Shown here in pieces: positions 17,255-26,709 of a DNA stretch of 64,000 nucleotides (positions within the stretch are counted from its first letter, which is position 1; every line of letters starts with the position of its first letter). The stretch is from positions 62,001-126,000 of the forward strand of contig NZ_QBAW01000001.1 in the NCBI RefSeq assembly GCF_009689985.1, given 5' to 3'. Source of the stretch: Helicobacter pylori (lineage in GTDB: Bacteria; Campylobacterota; Campylobacteria; Campylobacterales; Helicobacteraceae). The translations under genes and the position numbers were made by a program. Below the pieces are notes generated by a model. It was not told the DNA's origin. It saw only the letters and a list, made by a program, of their open reading frames with translations, and did no database searches.

Positions 17255-18476
17255 TTGGCCCCCTTAGTAGCCAGCTCAACGCTATTAAGTGGGGCGAGTT
17301 CAAATTGGGGGATTTGTTTGAGATCTACACTGGCTCTTTATTAAGCCAAGAGGATTTAGCAAAAGGTGATATTGTCCGCATATCAGTTAAAAGTGATAAT
17401 AATGGCGTTTATGGTCATTTTGACACCTTAAAAAATAAGAAAGCAAGGCATTTTGAAAATTTTATCAGCGTAAATTTTTTTGGCAATTGTTTTTATCACC
17501 CTTATTTGGCAAGCGTAGAGATGAAAGTCCATGTCTTAAAATTAAAAAATCGTACTCTTACAAAACGGATAGGATTATTTCTTGCCAATCAACTTAATAA
17601 GTGTTTTTATGGTCAATTTACCTATGGAACACAATTATCTAGCTCTAAATTAAAACATAATAATTTTAAAATCCAACTACCCCTAAAACCCACCGCTAAA
17701 ACTCAAACCCTTAAGGATATTGATTTCAATTTCATGGAAAAATTCATAGCCGAACTTGAGCAGTGTCGGCTCGCCGAACTTGAGGCTTATTTAAAAGCTA
17801 CAGGGCTATCAAACACCACCCTTTCTAACGATGAAGAAAACGCCCTTAACCTTTTTGACGGCAAAAATTCTGGGGGGGGGGGGGTAATACCCCATGCGGC
17901 TTAACATGGCAAAGCTTCAAATTAGGGGATTTGTTTGAAGTGTTGCCATATAAAAAACGCTTTGATGCTAATAAGGTTAATATTTACGCTAGCAAAACTA
18001 AAGATACTTACCCTTATGTTGTGCGCACAAGCATAAATAATGGCATAAGGGGTTATTTAAAAGAAAATACAAATTTTTTAAATGCGGGAAACACTATATC
18101 TTTTGGGCAAGACACTGCTACAATGTTTTATCAAGAAAAGCCTTATTTCACAGGGGATAAAATCAAAATTCTACGATGCAAAAATCCTAATTTTAATAAG
18201 ATAAATGCTTTATTTTTTATCACAAGTTTAACAAAGGCTTTTAGAAATTTTTCATGGGGGAGTGCGAGTTTTAGTGTTAGCATAATAGAAAATCAAAATA
18301 TTTCACTCCCCACCAACCAACATGGCAAAATAGATTTCAATTTCATGTGCACCCTTATAAACGCTCTAATGAAACAAACCATTCAAGGCGTGGTCCAATA
18401 CAGCAGCGCTAAAATACAGGCCACAAAAGAAGCCATCAGCCAAGAAACGCCAACCCAAAAAGACTCGTTATTTTGA
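17251..18476 (+). pseudogene. BcgI-like specificity subunit, phase-variable and OFF (poly-G frameshift)
   Basis: Two target-recognition halves in different frames. The first (17251-17904, GTG start) begins with IKWGEFKLGDLFEIYTGSL and runs into a G13 tract, then reads GTA ATA CCC CAT GCG GCT TAA and stops. The second half (KLGDLFEVLPYKKRFDANK onward, to 18476) is open back through the tract in another frame. Both halves start with the same KLGDLFE motif, typical of a tandem-TRD specificity protein like BcgIB. The frames join when the tract length is 2 modulo 3 (G11 or G14), giving a protein of ~407 residues. Corresponds to HP1471. Confidence 0.85.
17872..17884 (+). repeat. G13 homopolymer, phase-variation switch
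   Basis: Thirteen consecutive G inside the specificity gene of the BcgI-like system. With 13 G the upstream frame ends seven codons later; 12 G gives an immediate TAA; 11 or 14 G fuses the two halves. Slipped-strand mispairing at such tracts is a standard H. pylori switching mechanism. Confidence 0.92.
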
Positions 18477-18541
18477 AATGGATGAGGTCAAGCTTGTGTT
18501 ACAATAAACTTAAAATTTGCTTGATTGAAGAGGGTTGATGC

Positions 18542-21223
18542 ATGGAAGAGCCAGTCATTAAAGAGGGGACTTTAGCGTTAATTGACACTTTTGCGTATTT
18601 GTTTAGAAGCTATTACATGAGCACTAAAAATAAGCCTTTAACCAATGATAAGGGCTTTCCTACAGGGCTTTTAACGGGGCTTGTGGGCATGGTTAAAAAA
18701 TTTTATAAAGATAGAAAAAACATGCCTTTTATCGTGTTCGCTCTAGAAAGCCAGACTAAAACTAAAAGGGCTGAAAAGTTAGGCGAATACAAACAAAATC
18801 GTAAAGACGCCCCTAAAGAGATGCTTTTACAAATCCCTATCGCCTTAGAATGGTTGCAAAAAATGGGTTTTGTTTGCGTGGAGGTGAGCGGGTTTGAAGC
18901 GGATGATGTCATCGCAAGCCTGGCTACGCTAAGCCCTTATAAAACCCGCATTTATTCTAAAGATAAGGATTTTAACCAGCTTTTGAGCGATAAAATCGCG
19001 CTTTTTGATGGCAAAACGGAGTTTTTGGCGAAAGATTGCGTGGAAAAATACGGGATTTTGCCGAGTCAATTCACGGATTATCAGGGCATTGTGGGGGATA
19101 GTAGCGATAATTACAAGGGGGTTAAAGGCATTGGGAGCAAGAACGCTAAGGAATTGTTGCAGCGATTAGGGAGTTTGGAAAAAATCTATGAAAATTTAGA
19201 CTTGGCGAAAAATTTACTCAGCCCTAAAATGTATCAAGCCCTTATACAAGACAAAGGAAGCGCGTTTTTAAGCAAAGAGTTAGCCACTTTAGAAAGAGGA
19301 TGCATTAAAGAATTTGATTTTTTAAGTTGCGCTTTTCCTAGCGAAAACCCTTTATTGAAAATCAAAGATGAATTGAAAGAATATGGTTTTATTTCTACTT
19401 TAAGGGATTTAGAAAATTCCCCTACGCCTTTAATTTTAGACAACGCACCCCTATCAGACAACACGCCCGCATCAGACAACGCCCCTAAAAAATCACGCAT
19501 GATCGTTTTAGAAAACACCGCGCCTTTGAGCGCGTTTTTAGAAAGATTAAAAAAAACTAATGCAAGGATTTTTATGCGTTTGGTGCTAGATAAAGAAAAA
19601 AAAGTTCTAGCCCTAGCGTTTTTATATGAAGATCAAGGCTATTTTTTACCTTTAGAAGAGGCGTTATTTTCGCCATTTTCTTTAGAGTTTTTGCAAAACG
19701 CTTTTTTTAAAATGTTACAGCATGCGTGCATCATTGGGCATGATTTAAAACCCTTATTAAGCTTTTTAAAAGCCAAATACCAGGTGTCTTTAGAAAACAT
19801 TCGCATCCAAGACACTCAAATTTTAGCGTTTTTAAAAAATCCGGAAAAAGTGGGGTTTGATGAAGTTTTAAAGCAATATTTAAAAGAAGAATGGATTCCG
19901 CATGAAAAAATCAAAGATTTTAAGACAAAAAGTAAGGCGGAAAAATTAGAGCAATTGGATATGGAATTAAACGCTTTAAAGCGTTTGTGCGAGTATTTTG
20001 AAAAAGGGGGGCTAGAAGAGGGTTTGCTTGCTTTGGCTAGAGAAGTTGAAACGCCGTTTGTGAAAGTTTTAATGGGCATGGAATTTCAAGGCTTTAAGAT
20101 TGATGCGCCTTATTTCAAGCGATTAGAGCAGGAGTTTAAGAATGAATTGCATGTTTTAGAGCGCCAAATTTTGGATCTAATTGGCGTGGATTTTAACCTC
20201 AACTCCCCCAAACAACTCAGCGAGATTTTGTATGAAAAATTAGAGCTTCCTAAAAATAAAAGCCACTCTACCGATGAAAAAAGCTTGTTAAAAATCCTAG
20301 ACAAGCACCCAAGCATCGCTTTGATTTTAGAATACAGAGAACTGAATAAGCTTTTTAACACTTATACCACCCCCTTATTGCGCCTAAAAGACAAAGACGA
20401 TAAGATCCATACCACTTTCATCCAAACCGGCACAGCTACCGGGCGTTTAAGCTCGCATTCGCCTAATTTGCAAAATATCCCGGTGCGATCGCCTAAAGGC
20501 TTACTCATTCGTAAAGGTTTTATTGCTAGCTCTAAAGAATATTGTTTGCTAGGGGTGGATTATTCGCAGATTGAATTGCGCTTACTAGCCCATTTTAGCC
20601 AGGATAAGGATTTAATGGATGCGTTTTTAAAGGGGCGAGACATCCATTTAGAAACTTCTAAGGCGTTGTTTGGTGGAGATCTAGCCAAAGAAAAACGATC
20701 CATCGCTAAAAGCATTAATTTTGGGTTGGTGTATGGCATGGGGAGTAAGAAATTGAGCGAAACTTTAAACATCCCTTTAAATGAGGCTAAAAGCTACATA
20801 GAAGCGTATTTCAAACGATTCCCTAGCATTAAAGATTATTTAAACCGCATGAAAGAAGAGATTTTAAAAACTTCTAAGGCTTTTACTTTGCTTGGGCGTT
20901 ATCGGGTGTTTGATTTTACCGGCGCAAATGACTATGTTAAGGGCAATTATTTGCGAGAGGGTGTGAATGCGATTTTTCAAGGGAGCGCGAGTGATTTATT
21001 GAAATTAGGCATGCTCAAAGTGAGCGAGCGTTTTAAAAATAACCCTTCGGTGAGGCTGCTTTTGCAAGTGCATGACGAATTGATTTTTGAGATTGAAGAA
21101 AAAAACGCCCCAGAGTTGCAGCAAGAAATCCAACGCATTCTTAATGATGAAGTGTATCCTTTGAGGGTGCCGCTAGAAACGAGCGCGTTTGTGGCGAATC
21201 GTTGGAATGAACTAAAAGGTTAG
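18542..21223 (+). CDS. polA: DNA polymerase I
   Basis: 893 residues in three parts: N-terminal 5'-nuclease/FEN domain (residues 1-~290; GFEADDVIASLA, SKDKDFNQLLS, GVKGIGSKNA), a middle 3'-5' exonuclease-like domain (~315-480), and the C-terminal polymerase (TGTATGRLSSHSPNLQNIPV; motif A VDYSQIELRLLAHFS; motif B RSIAKSINFGLVYGM; motif C LQVHDELIFE). The middle domain lacks the catalytic acidic residues (the DxE position reads FMRLVLD; the second site reads GHDLKPLLSFL), so proofreading is predicted absent. Fills gaps and removes RNA primers. Corresponds to HP1470. Confidence 0.96.
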   Translation: MEEPVIKEGTLALIDTFAYLFRSYYMSTKNKPLTNDKGFPTGLLTGLVGMVKKFYKDRKNMPFIVFALESQTKTKRAEKLGEYKQNRKDAPKEMLLQIPIALEWLQKMGFVCVEVSGFEADDVIASLATLSPYKTRIYSKDKDFNQLLSDKIALFDGKTEFLAKDCVEKYGILPSQFTDYQGIVGDSSDNYKGVKGIGSKNAKELLQRLGSLEKIYENLDLAKNLLSPKMYQALIQDKGSAFLSKELATLERGCIKEFDFLSCAFPSENPLLKIKDELKEYGFISTLRDLENSPTPLILDNAPLSDNTPASDNAPKKSRMIVLENTAPLSAFLERLKKTNARIFMRLVLDKEKKVLALAFLYEDQGYFLPLEEALFSPFSLEFLQNAFFKMLQHACIIGHDLKPLLSFLKAKYQVSLENIRIQDTQILAFLKNPEKVGFDEVLKQYLKEEWIPHEKIKDFKTKSKAEKLEQLDMELNALKRLCEYFEKGGLEEGLLALAREVETPFVKVLMGMEFQGFKIDAPYFKRLEQEFKNELHVLERQILDLIGVDFNLNSPKQLSEILYEKLELPKNKSHSTDEKSLLKILDKHPSIALILEYRELNKLFNTYTTPLLRLKDKDDKIHTTFIQTGTATGRLSSHSPNLQNIPVRSPKGLLIRKGFIASSKEYCLLGVDYSQIELRLLAHFSQDKDLMDAFLKGRDIHLETSKALFGGDLAKEKRSIAKSINFGLVYGMGSKKLSETLNIPLNEAKSYIEAYFKRFPSIKDYLNRMKEEILKTSKAFTLLGRYRVFDFTGANDYVKGNYLREGVNAIFQGSASDLLKLGMLKVSERFKNNPSVRLLLQVHDELIFEIEEKNAPELQQEIQRILNDEVYPLRVPLETSAFVANRWNELKG

Positions 21224-21294
21224 TTTTTTAATTGAGTTTAAGAAAAAATATATTATTATTTCTTTATAAGTAATACTTAACCATGTTAAGCTAA

Positions 21295-21300
21295 TATAAT
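21295..21300 (+). promoter_or_regulatory. TATAAT -10 box for the outer membrane protein gene at 21338
   Basis: AATATAATATAAAG lies 37 bases before the ATG, with AAAGGGAAAAG as ribosome binding site. The preceding ~60 bases are almost pure A/T with periodic A/T runs, as often seen upstream of H. pylori promoters. Confidence 0.5.
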
Positions 21301-21337
21301 ATAAAGTGGTTATCAAAAAATAAAGGGAAAAGACTGA

Positions 21338-22084
21338 ATGCTGAAAAGAATTATATTGTTAGGGGCTTTGGGTGTTTTAGCGAGCGCTGAAGAGAGCGCG
21401 GCTTTTGTGGGAGTCAATTACCAGGTGAGCATGATACAAAATCAGACTAAAATGGTGAATGACAACGGCTTGCAAAAGCCTTTGATAAAGTTCCCGCCTT
21501 ACGCAGGAGCGGGTTTTGAAGTGGGCTATAAGCAATTTTTTGGTAAGAAAAAATGGTTTGGCATGCGTTATTATGGGTTTTTTGACTACGCGCACAACCG
21601 CTTTGGCGTGATGAAAAAGGGTATCCCGGTGGGCGAGAGCGGGTTTATTTACAATAGTTTTAGTTTTGGAGGGACGACTTTAACCGAAAGGGATTCCTAT
21701 CAAGGGCAATATTATGTCAATTTATTCACTTATGGCGTGGGGTTGGATACGCTGTGGAATTTTGTGAATAAAGAAAACATGGTTTTTGGTTTTGTGGTGG
21801 GGATCCAATTAGCCGGGGATAGTTGGGCAACGAGCATCAGTAAAGAGATCGCTAATTATGTAAAACACCACAGCAATTCCAGTTACAGCCCGGCTAATTT
21901 CCAGTTTTTATGGAAATTTGGGATCCGCACCCATATCGCTAAACACAATAGCTTGGAATTAGGGATTAAAGTGCCTACGATCACGCACCGGCTTTTCTCC
22001 ATCACCAACGAAAAGGGATACACCTTACAGGCTGATGTGCGTAGAGTTTATGCGTTTCAAATCAGTTACTTGAGGGATTTTTAA
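21338..22084 (+). CDS. Hor-family outer membrane protein
   Basis: 248 residues with a signal peptide (residues 1-~17, MLKRIILLGALGVLASAEE) and the H. pylori outer membrane protein signature: AFVGVNYQVS after cleavage, GFEVGYKQFFG, a YYGFFDYAHN aromatic strand, TYGVGLDTLWNF, and a C-terminal beta-strand set ending VRRVYAFQISYLRDF. These are Hop-related (Hor) porin-like beta barrels of ~250 residues. Corresponds to HP1469. Monocistronic by its own promoter; ilvE downstream has a separate TACAAT at 22097-22102. Confidence 0.85.
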   Translation: MLKRIILLGALGVLASAEESAAFVGVNYQVSMIQNQTKMVNDNGLQKPLIKFPPYAGAGFEVGYKQFFGKKKWFGMRYYGFFDYAHNRFGVMKKGIPVGESGFIYNSFSFGGTTLTERDSYQGQYYVNLFTYGVGLDTLWNFVNKENMVFGFVVGIQLAGDSWATSISKEIANYVKHHSNSSYSPANFQFLWKFGIRTHIAKHNSLELGIKVPTITHRLFSITNEKGYTLQADVRRVYAFQISYLRDF

Positions 22085-22132
22085 CCCCTTTTTAGATACA
22101 ATCACACCTAAACTATCCTTTAAAGGTGTGAA

Positions 22133-23155
22133 ATGGCAGATTTAGAGAATTTAGACTGGAAAAATTTAGGCTTTAGCTACATTAAAACGGATTTTCGCTT
22201 CATCGCCACTTATAAAAACGGCTCTTGGTCGCATGGCGGATTGGTTAGCGAAAATGTGTTACAACTCAGCGAAGGCTCGCCGGTCCTACACTATGGGCAG
22301 GCTTGTTTTGAAGGCTTGAAGGCTTACCGCTCTCAAAAGGGGAAAGCTTTACTCTTTCGCCCTTTAGAAAACGCCAAACGCTTGCAAACTTCATGCGAAA
22401 GGCTGCTCATGCCCAAAGTGAGCGAAGAGCTGTTTTTAAGGGCATGCGCTGAAGTAGTCAAAGCGAATCAAAAATGGCTCGCTCCTTACAAAAGCGGGGC
22501 GAGTTTGTATTTGCGCCCTTTTGTCATAGGCGTGGGGGATAATTTGGGGGTAAAGCCGGCCAGTGAATACCTTTTTATCGTGTTTTGCGCGCCGGTGGGA
22601 GCGTATTTTAAAGGAGGCATAGAAAAAGGGGGGGCTAGGTTTATCACCACGGCGTTTGATAGAGCCGCGCCTAAAGGCACCGGTGGGGTGAAAGTGGGGG
22701 GGAATTATGCTGCAAGCCTGTTAGCCCACAAAATGGCCACAGAGCAAGGCTATGATGATTGCATTTATTTAGACCCCACCACGCACACTAAGATTGAAGA
22801 AGTGGGAGCGGCGAATTTTTTTGGCATCACGCATGATAACGCCTTTATCACCCCACATTCGCCAAGCATTCTACCAAGCGTTACCAGAAAAAGCTTGATG
22901 GTTTTGGCTAAAGAATATTTGAATCTCAAAGTAGAAGAGAGGGAAATCTTAATGGATGAGTTGGGTGCGTTTAAAGAAGCTGGAGCGTGCGGGACAGCCG
23001 CAATCATTACGCCCATTAAAGAAATCACGCACAACAACAAGTCTTATTTTTTTGAAGCGCCGGGCCATATTACTAAACAACTCTATGATTTGCTTTTATC
23101 CATCCAGCAAGGCGAACAAGAAGCCCCTAAAGATTGGATTTTTGAAGTTGGCTAA
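22133..23155 (+). CDS. ilvE: branched-chain amino acid aminotransferase
   Basis: 340 residues, fold type IV PLP enzyme of the long (group II) branch. Motifs: [42 protein letters not shown] (with the PLP-phosphate-binding region), [19 protein letters not shown] and the [20 protein letters not shown] segment. Interconverts Leu/Ile/Val with their 2-oxo acids. H. pylori lacks most of the branched-chain synthesis genes, so catabolic or salvage use is likely. Corresponds to HP1468. Confidence 0.93.
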   Translation: MADLENLDWKNLGFSYIKTDFRFIATYKNGSWSHGGLVSENVLQLSEGSPVLHYGQACFEGLKAYRSQKGKALLFRPLENAKRLQTSCERLLMPKVSEELFLRACAEVVKANQKWLAPYKSGASLYLRPFVIGVGDNLGVKPASEYLFIVFCAPVGAYFKGGIEKGGARFITTAFDRAAPKGTGGVKVGGNYAASLLAHKMATEQGYDDCIYLDPTTHTKIEEVGAANFFGITHDNAFITPHSPSILPSVTRKSLMVLAKEYLNLKVEEREILMDELGAFKEAGACGTAAIITPIKEITHNNKSYFFEAPGHITKQLYDLLLSIQQGEQEAPKDWIFEVG

Positions 23156-23159
23156 AAGG

Positions 23160-23855
23160 TTAAAATTTATAGCTGTATGCCGCATAAAATAAGGGCGAAG
23201 TCTCAAAGCGTCTGGAGCTAGAAAGCAATCTGGCGGTGGGTAAGATTTTAAACCCTAATTCAATGCGGTGTCTTAAAAAAAGCGTGAGCATAACCCCCCC
23301 ATTAATCGCCAAGCCCCCTGAAACCACCGAATGTTTAAAAAACTTGAAATTTTGTTTGTCTGTATAAACGACTAAAGCCCCCCTAGCTCCTCCGAACGCC
23401 CCCAAATAATGCTTATAACTCCCTAAAGGGAATTCCATAATCACATCCAAACCCACCGCAAGCATGGTAAAAAAAGAGTTGGTAGGATCTTTATGGCTTT
23501 GGTAATTCACTTTTCCTGACCCAAGATCCCATGCAAAAACCCCCCTAATCCCGATGTATTTTTTAAAAAAACTTTGCACGCCGGTTTTTAAATTGAGCGT
23601 GGCGATCCAATCTTTCATTTCCTTGCCTTGATAGTCTTTAATGGCCTCTACAGCGCCAAACCCTCCTAAAAAATACCACCCGCTTTTTTTGCGTGTGAGC
23701 TTTTGGCGGTTAATGATGCTTCTATAGAGCTTTTCATGGGCTTCTTGGTAACTTTTTTTAGGGGTTTTATTATGCAAGATAGGCATGGCTTCAAGGGGCG
23801 GAATAACAAATCCCCCCATTAAAAAAACGCCAAAAAAAATGATTTTTTTAAACAT
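23160..23855 (-). CDS. outer membrane protein (HP1467-like)
   Basis: 231 residues with an N-terminal signal segment (residues 1-~23) and a beta-barrel-like remainder: GWYFLGGFGAVE, VFAWDLGSGKVNYQS, AVGLDVIMEFPLGSY, GGARGALVVY, and a C-terminal LFYAAYSYKF ending in Phe as required for outer membrane insertion. It converges on ilvE (four bases between the genes) and diverges from the mlaE gene. It belongs with the small H. pylori outer membrane protein families. Function unknown. Confidence 0.75.
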   Translation of the reverse strand: MFKKIIFFGVFLMGGFVIPPLEAMPILHNKTPKKSYQEAHEKLYRSIINRQKLTRKKSGWYFLGGFGAVEAIKDYQGKEMKDWIATLNLKTGVQSFFKKYIGIRGVFAWDLGSGKVNYQSHKDPTNSFFTMLAVGLDVIMEFPLGSYKHYLGAFGGARGALVVYTDKQNFKFFKHSVVSGGLAINGGVMLTLFLRHRIELGFKILPTARLLSSSRRFETSPLFYAAYSYKF

Positions 23856-23877
23856 TTTAAAAATGATTAATCCTTTA

Positions 23878-23936
23878 TTAAACAGAGTGTTGTTTAACCT
23901 TTTGTTTTATCATTGTGTTAAAATAGCCGTTTTAAC
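23878..23936. promoter_or_regulatory. twin inverted repeats in the outer membrane protein / mlaE intergenic region
   Basis: Two perfect 20-bp inverted repeats of the same format: TTAAACA-N6-TGTTTAA at 23878-23897 and GTTAAAA-N6-TTTTAAC at 23917-23936, centres 39 bp apart, between two divergent genes. The format suggests a dimeric regulator operator. No specific regulator can be assigned. Confidence 0.35.
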
Positions 23937-23988
23937 AAACAAAATTTTGTTAATAGATTTTACCTAATCTAAGAGAGAATATATTTTA

Positions 23989-25122
23989 ATGAAGACAGAG
24001 AAACAAAAATTTTTAGAGATGCGTAAAGATGGGGCGAACTCTGTGCTGATTTTAAGAGGAGATTGGGATTTTAAAACGAGCGTGTTTCGTTTAGATGAGT
24101 TGAAAAAAAATTTATTAGATCATCAAGGGTCTTTAAAAATAGATTTTTCAGGGTGCCAAAAAGTGGATTTTGTTTTTGGCATGTTTTTATTTGATTTAGT
24201 TAAGGAGCGTTCTTTAAACATTGAATTGTGCAATGTGAGCGAGAATAACGCATGCGCTTTGAAAGTGGTTAAAGACTGGCTTGAAAAAGAAGAGGATTTA
24301 GAATCTAAAAAAGCGGGCAAAAAATACGAACTCATGATCACTAAATTGGGTAAGAGTATCGTAGAGACTTATAACACCTTTTTAAACGCATTCAATTTTT
24401 GCGGCATGATTTTATTTTACTTCATTAAAAGCGTTTTCAACCCCAAACGCTTTTGCATCACTCCTTTGCTCTATCATATCAATGAATCCGGGTTTAAGGT
24501 TTTGCCAGTGAGTATTTTAACGGTGTTTATCGTGGGGTTTGCCGTTGCTTTACAAGGGGCTTTACAACTACAAGACATGGGTGCGCCTTTAATGTCGGTT
24601 GAAATGACGGCTAAACTCGCTTTAAGAGAAATCGGCCCTTTTATTTTAACCCTCGTGGTGGCCGGGAGGAGCGCGAGCAGTTTTACCGCACAAATTGGGG
24701 TGATGAAGATCACTGAGGAATTAGATGCGATGAAAACCATGGGCTTTAACCCTTTTGAATTTTTAGTATTACCTAGGGTGTTAGCCTTAGTGATTGTTTT
24801 GCCTTTATTGGTGTTTATTGCCGATTCGTTCGCCATTCTTGGGGGCATGTTTGCGATTAAATACCAATTGGATTTAGGCTTCCCAAGCTATATAGACAGA
24901 TTTCATGACACAGTGGGCTGGAATCATTTTTTAGTAGGGATTGTCAAAGCCCCTTTTTGGGGCTTTGCGATTGCGATGGTGGGGTGCATGCGCGGGTTTG
25001 AAGTCAAGGGGGATACTGAGAGCATTGGGCGCTTGACCACTATTAGCGTCGTGAATGCGTTGTTTTGGATCATTTTCTTAGACGCTATTTTTTCTATTAT
25101 CTTTTCTAAGTTGAACATATAA
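23989..25122 (+). CDS. mlaE: MlaE-family lipid transport permease with N-terminal STAS domain
   Basis: 377 residues. Residues 1-~110 form a STAS-like domain (SVLILRGDWDFKTSVFRLDEL, KIDFSGCQKVDFVFGMFLF) as in MlaB, fused to an MlaE permease (residues ~125-377): VGFAVALQGALQLQDMGAP, LREIGPFILTLVVAGRSAS, EELDAMKTMGFNPFEFLVLP, all conserved MlaE signatures. The complex moves phospholipids between inner and outer membranes. The stop overlaps the ATPase start (TAATG). First gene of an operon with mlaF, mlaD and lipoproteins. Corresponds to HP1466. Confidence 0.9.
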   Translation: MKTEKQKFLEMRKDGANSVLILRGDWDFKTSVFRLDELKKNLLDHQGSLKIDFSGCQKVDFVFGMFLFDLVKERSLNIELCNVSENNACALKVVKDWLEKEEDLESKKAGKKYELMITKLGKSIVETYNTFLNAFNFCGMILFYFIKSVFNPKRFCITPLLYHINESGFKVLPVSILTVFIVGFAVALQGALQLQDMGAPLMSVEMTAKLALREIGPFILTLVVAGRSASSFTAQIGVMKITEELDAMKTMGFNPFEFLVLPRVLALVIVLPLLVFIADSFAILGGMFAIKYQLDLGFPSYIDRFHDTVGWNHFLVGIVKAPFWGFAIAMVGCMRGFEVKGDTESIGRLTTISVVNALFWIIFLDAIFSIIFSKLNI

Positions 25123-25907
25123 TGAACGCTACTAACAATCAAGTCTTAATTGAAGTGAAGGACCTCCATAGCGCTTTTGGAAGCACCATTATTCATAGGG
25201 GCGTGAGTTTTAGCGTGCATAAGGGCGAAGTGATGGCGATTTTAGGGGGTTCAGGGAGCGGTAAAAGCACGCTTTTAAGGTGCATGATCTTGCTCAATCG
25301 CCCTACAAAAGGGGAAGTGTTGCTTTTTGGGGAAGATATATGGAAACTCAAAGAAGCAGAGCAGCAAAAGATTTTTAACCGCTGCGGCATTTGCTTCCAG
25401 TTTGGTGCACTCTATAGCTCTCTAACCGTTTTAGAAAATGTGGGCGTGATGCTAGAGCAATACGGCGCTTATTCTAAAAAAATTGTTGAAGAAATTTCTA
25501 AAATGTGGATTGAAAAAGTGGGTTTGCCCCCTAGGGCTTACCACCTTTACCCCTATGAATTGAGTGGGGGGATGAAAAAGCGCGTGGGTATAGCTAGGGC
25601 TATGGCGACTAACCCGGAAATCTTATTTTTAGATGAGCCAACAAGCGGGCTAGATCCTTATAGCGCGGGCAAATTTGATGAACTGATCATGACGCTCAAA
25701 GAGAGCTTACAGCTTACGGTGGTGATGATCACGCATGATTTAGACTCCGTGCATGATTGCGTGGATCGATTCATCATGCTCAAAGACGGGCTATTAGAAT
25801 TTAATGGGGATTTAAAAGATTTTATTAAAAAAGCTCAAACTCAAGGGCTAGATGAAGGCAATTTATTCAATTCAACACGAGGAGAGAAATTTTGGAAAGG
25901 CATGTGA
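25122..25907 (+). CDS. mlaF: MlaF-family ABC transporter ATPase
   Basis: 261 residues, complete ABC ATPase: Walker A LGGSGSGKSTLLRCM, Q-loop CFQFGALYSSLTVLENV, signature LSGGMKKRVGIARAMA, Walker B ILFLDEPTSGLDPYSAGKFD and switch His in MITHDLDSVHD. The LSGGM form and FGALYSSLTV segment are typical of MlaF/Ttg2A. It powers the lipid transporter with the STAS-MlaE permease just upstream. The end overlaps the mlaD-like gene by 16 bases. Corresponds to HP1465. Confidence 0.93.
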   Translation: MNATNNQVLIEVKDLHSAFGSTIIHRGVSFSVHKGEVMAILGGSGSGKSTLLRCMILLNRPTKGEVLLFGEDIWKLKEAEQQKIFNRCGICFQFGALYSSLTVLENVGVMLEQYGAYSKKIVEEISKMWIEKVGLPPRAYHLYPYELSGGMKKRVGIARAMATNPEILFLDEPTSGLDPYSAGKFDELIMTLKESLQLTVVMITHDLDSVHDCVDRFIMLKDGLLEFNGDLKDFIKKAQTQGLDEGNLFNSTRGEKFWKGM

Positions 25908-26707
25908 ATTACACTTTAATCGGCGGGCTTTTCTTTTTATGCTTAGTGTGCATGGTAGGCTTTATTTTATGGCTAGGCCATTTGGGCTTAGATGACGGAA
26001 AATATTATGAATATGTGGTCTATACGGACAAAGACTTGGGAGGCATTGCGACCAACTCGCCCATTAATTACAAAGGGATTCAAGTGGGTAATGTCATCAA
26101 AGTGGGTTTTGCAAAGGATAAAGTGGGGGTGGTCCGTTTGGATTTGATGATTAAATCCAGCGTTAAGATCCGTAAAGACTCCAAAGTGGCGGTTTCTTCT
26201 AGAGGGTTTATGGGGTTAAAATTTTTAGCCTTAGAGCAAAGCCACAATGAAGAATTTTATGGTAGTGGCGATAAAGGGGAGCGGATTTTAATCTTTAAAG
26301 AAGGGCTTATGGATCGCTTGAGCGGTGATGCTAATCAAGTGGTGCAAGAAGTGATGAAAGCGATCAGGAATGTGAATAGGATTTTAGACGATGAAAATGT
26401 GGAAAAATTCAAGCACATTCTCGCTTCAGTGGATGATCTCATCGCTAATTTGGATTCAAGAAAGACTCAATTTGATTCACTAATCAGCAACGCTAACAAC
26501 CTTGTTTCTAATGTCAATAACGTGGCTTTAGATGTGGATAAACGCGTCAAGCAGGGGCAATACGACTTTAAAGCGATGTTCACTCCCTTAATCATGCAAG
26601 CGCAGTTGAGCTTGAGAAACATTGATAATTTTGTGGAAAAAGGCTCTGCTTTGATAGATAAATTTGACGCTAACCCCTATAAAACGATTTTTGGAGAAAG
26701 GAAATAA
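25892..26707 (+). CDS. mlaD: MlaD/MCE-domain lipid transport protein
   Basis: 271 residues from TTG 25892, preceded by AGGAGA at good spacing. One N-terminal membrane helix (residues ~7-29), then an MCE domain (YTDKDLGGIATNSPINYKGI, VGNVIKVGFAKD, SRGFMGLKFLALE) and a helical C-terminal region (residues ~150-270) rich in NxxLxxV spacing, which in MCE proteins forms a pore or tunnel. Holds lipid in the periplasm for the MlaEF complex. Corresponds to HP1464. Confidence 0.88.
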   Translation: MERHVNYTLIGGLFFLCLVCMVGFILWLGHLGLDDGKYYEYVVYTDKDLGGIATNSPINYKGIQVGNVIKVGFAKDKVGVVRLDLMIKSSVKIRKDSKVAVSSRGFMGLKFLALEQSHNEEFYGSGDKGERILIFKEGLMDRLSGDANQVVQEVMKAIRNVNRILDDENVEKFKHILASVDDLIANLDSRKTQFDSLISNANNLVSNVNNVALDVDKRVKQGQYDFKAMFTPLIMQAQLSLRNIDNFVEKGSALIDKFDANPYKTIFGERK

Positions 26708-26709
26708 TC

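Noticed and set aside
22627-22635. G7 run in ilvE and C7 run in the neighbouring outer membrane protein gene
   Set aside because: Both genes are in frame and tracts are too short to suggest switching.
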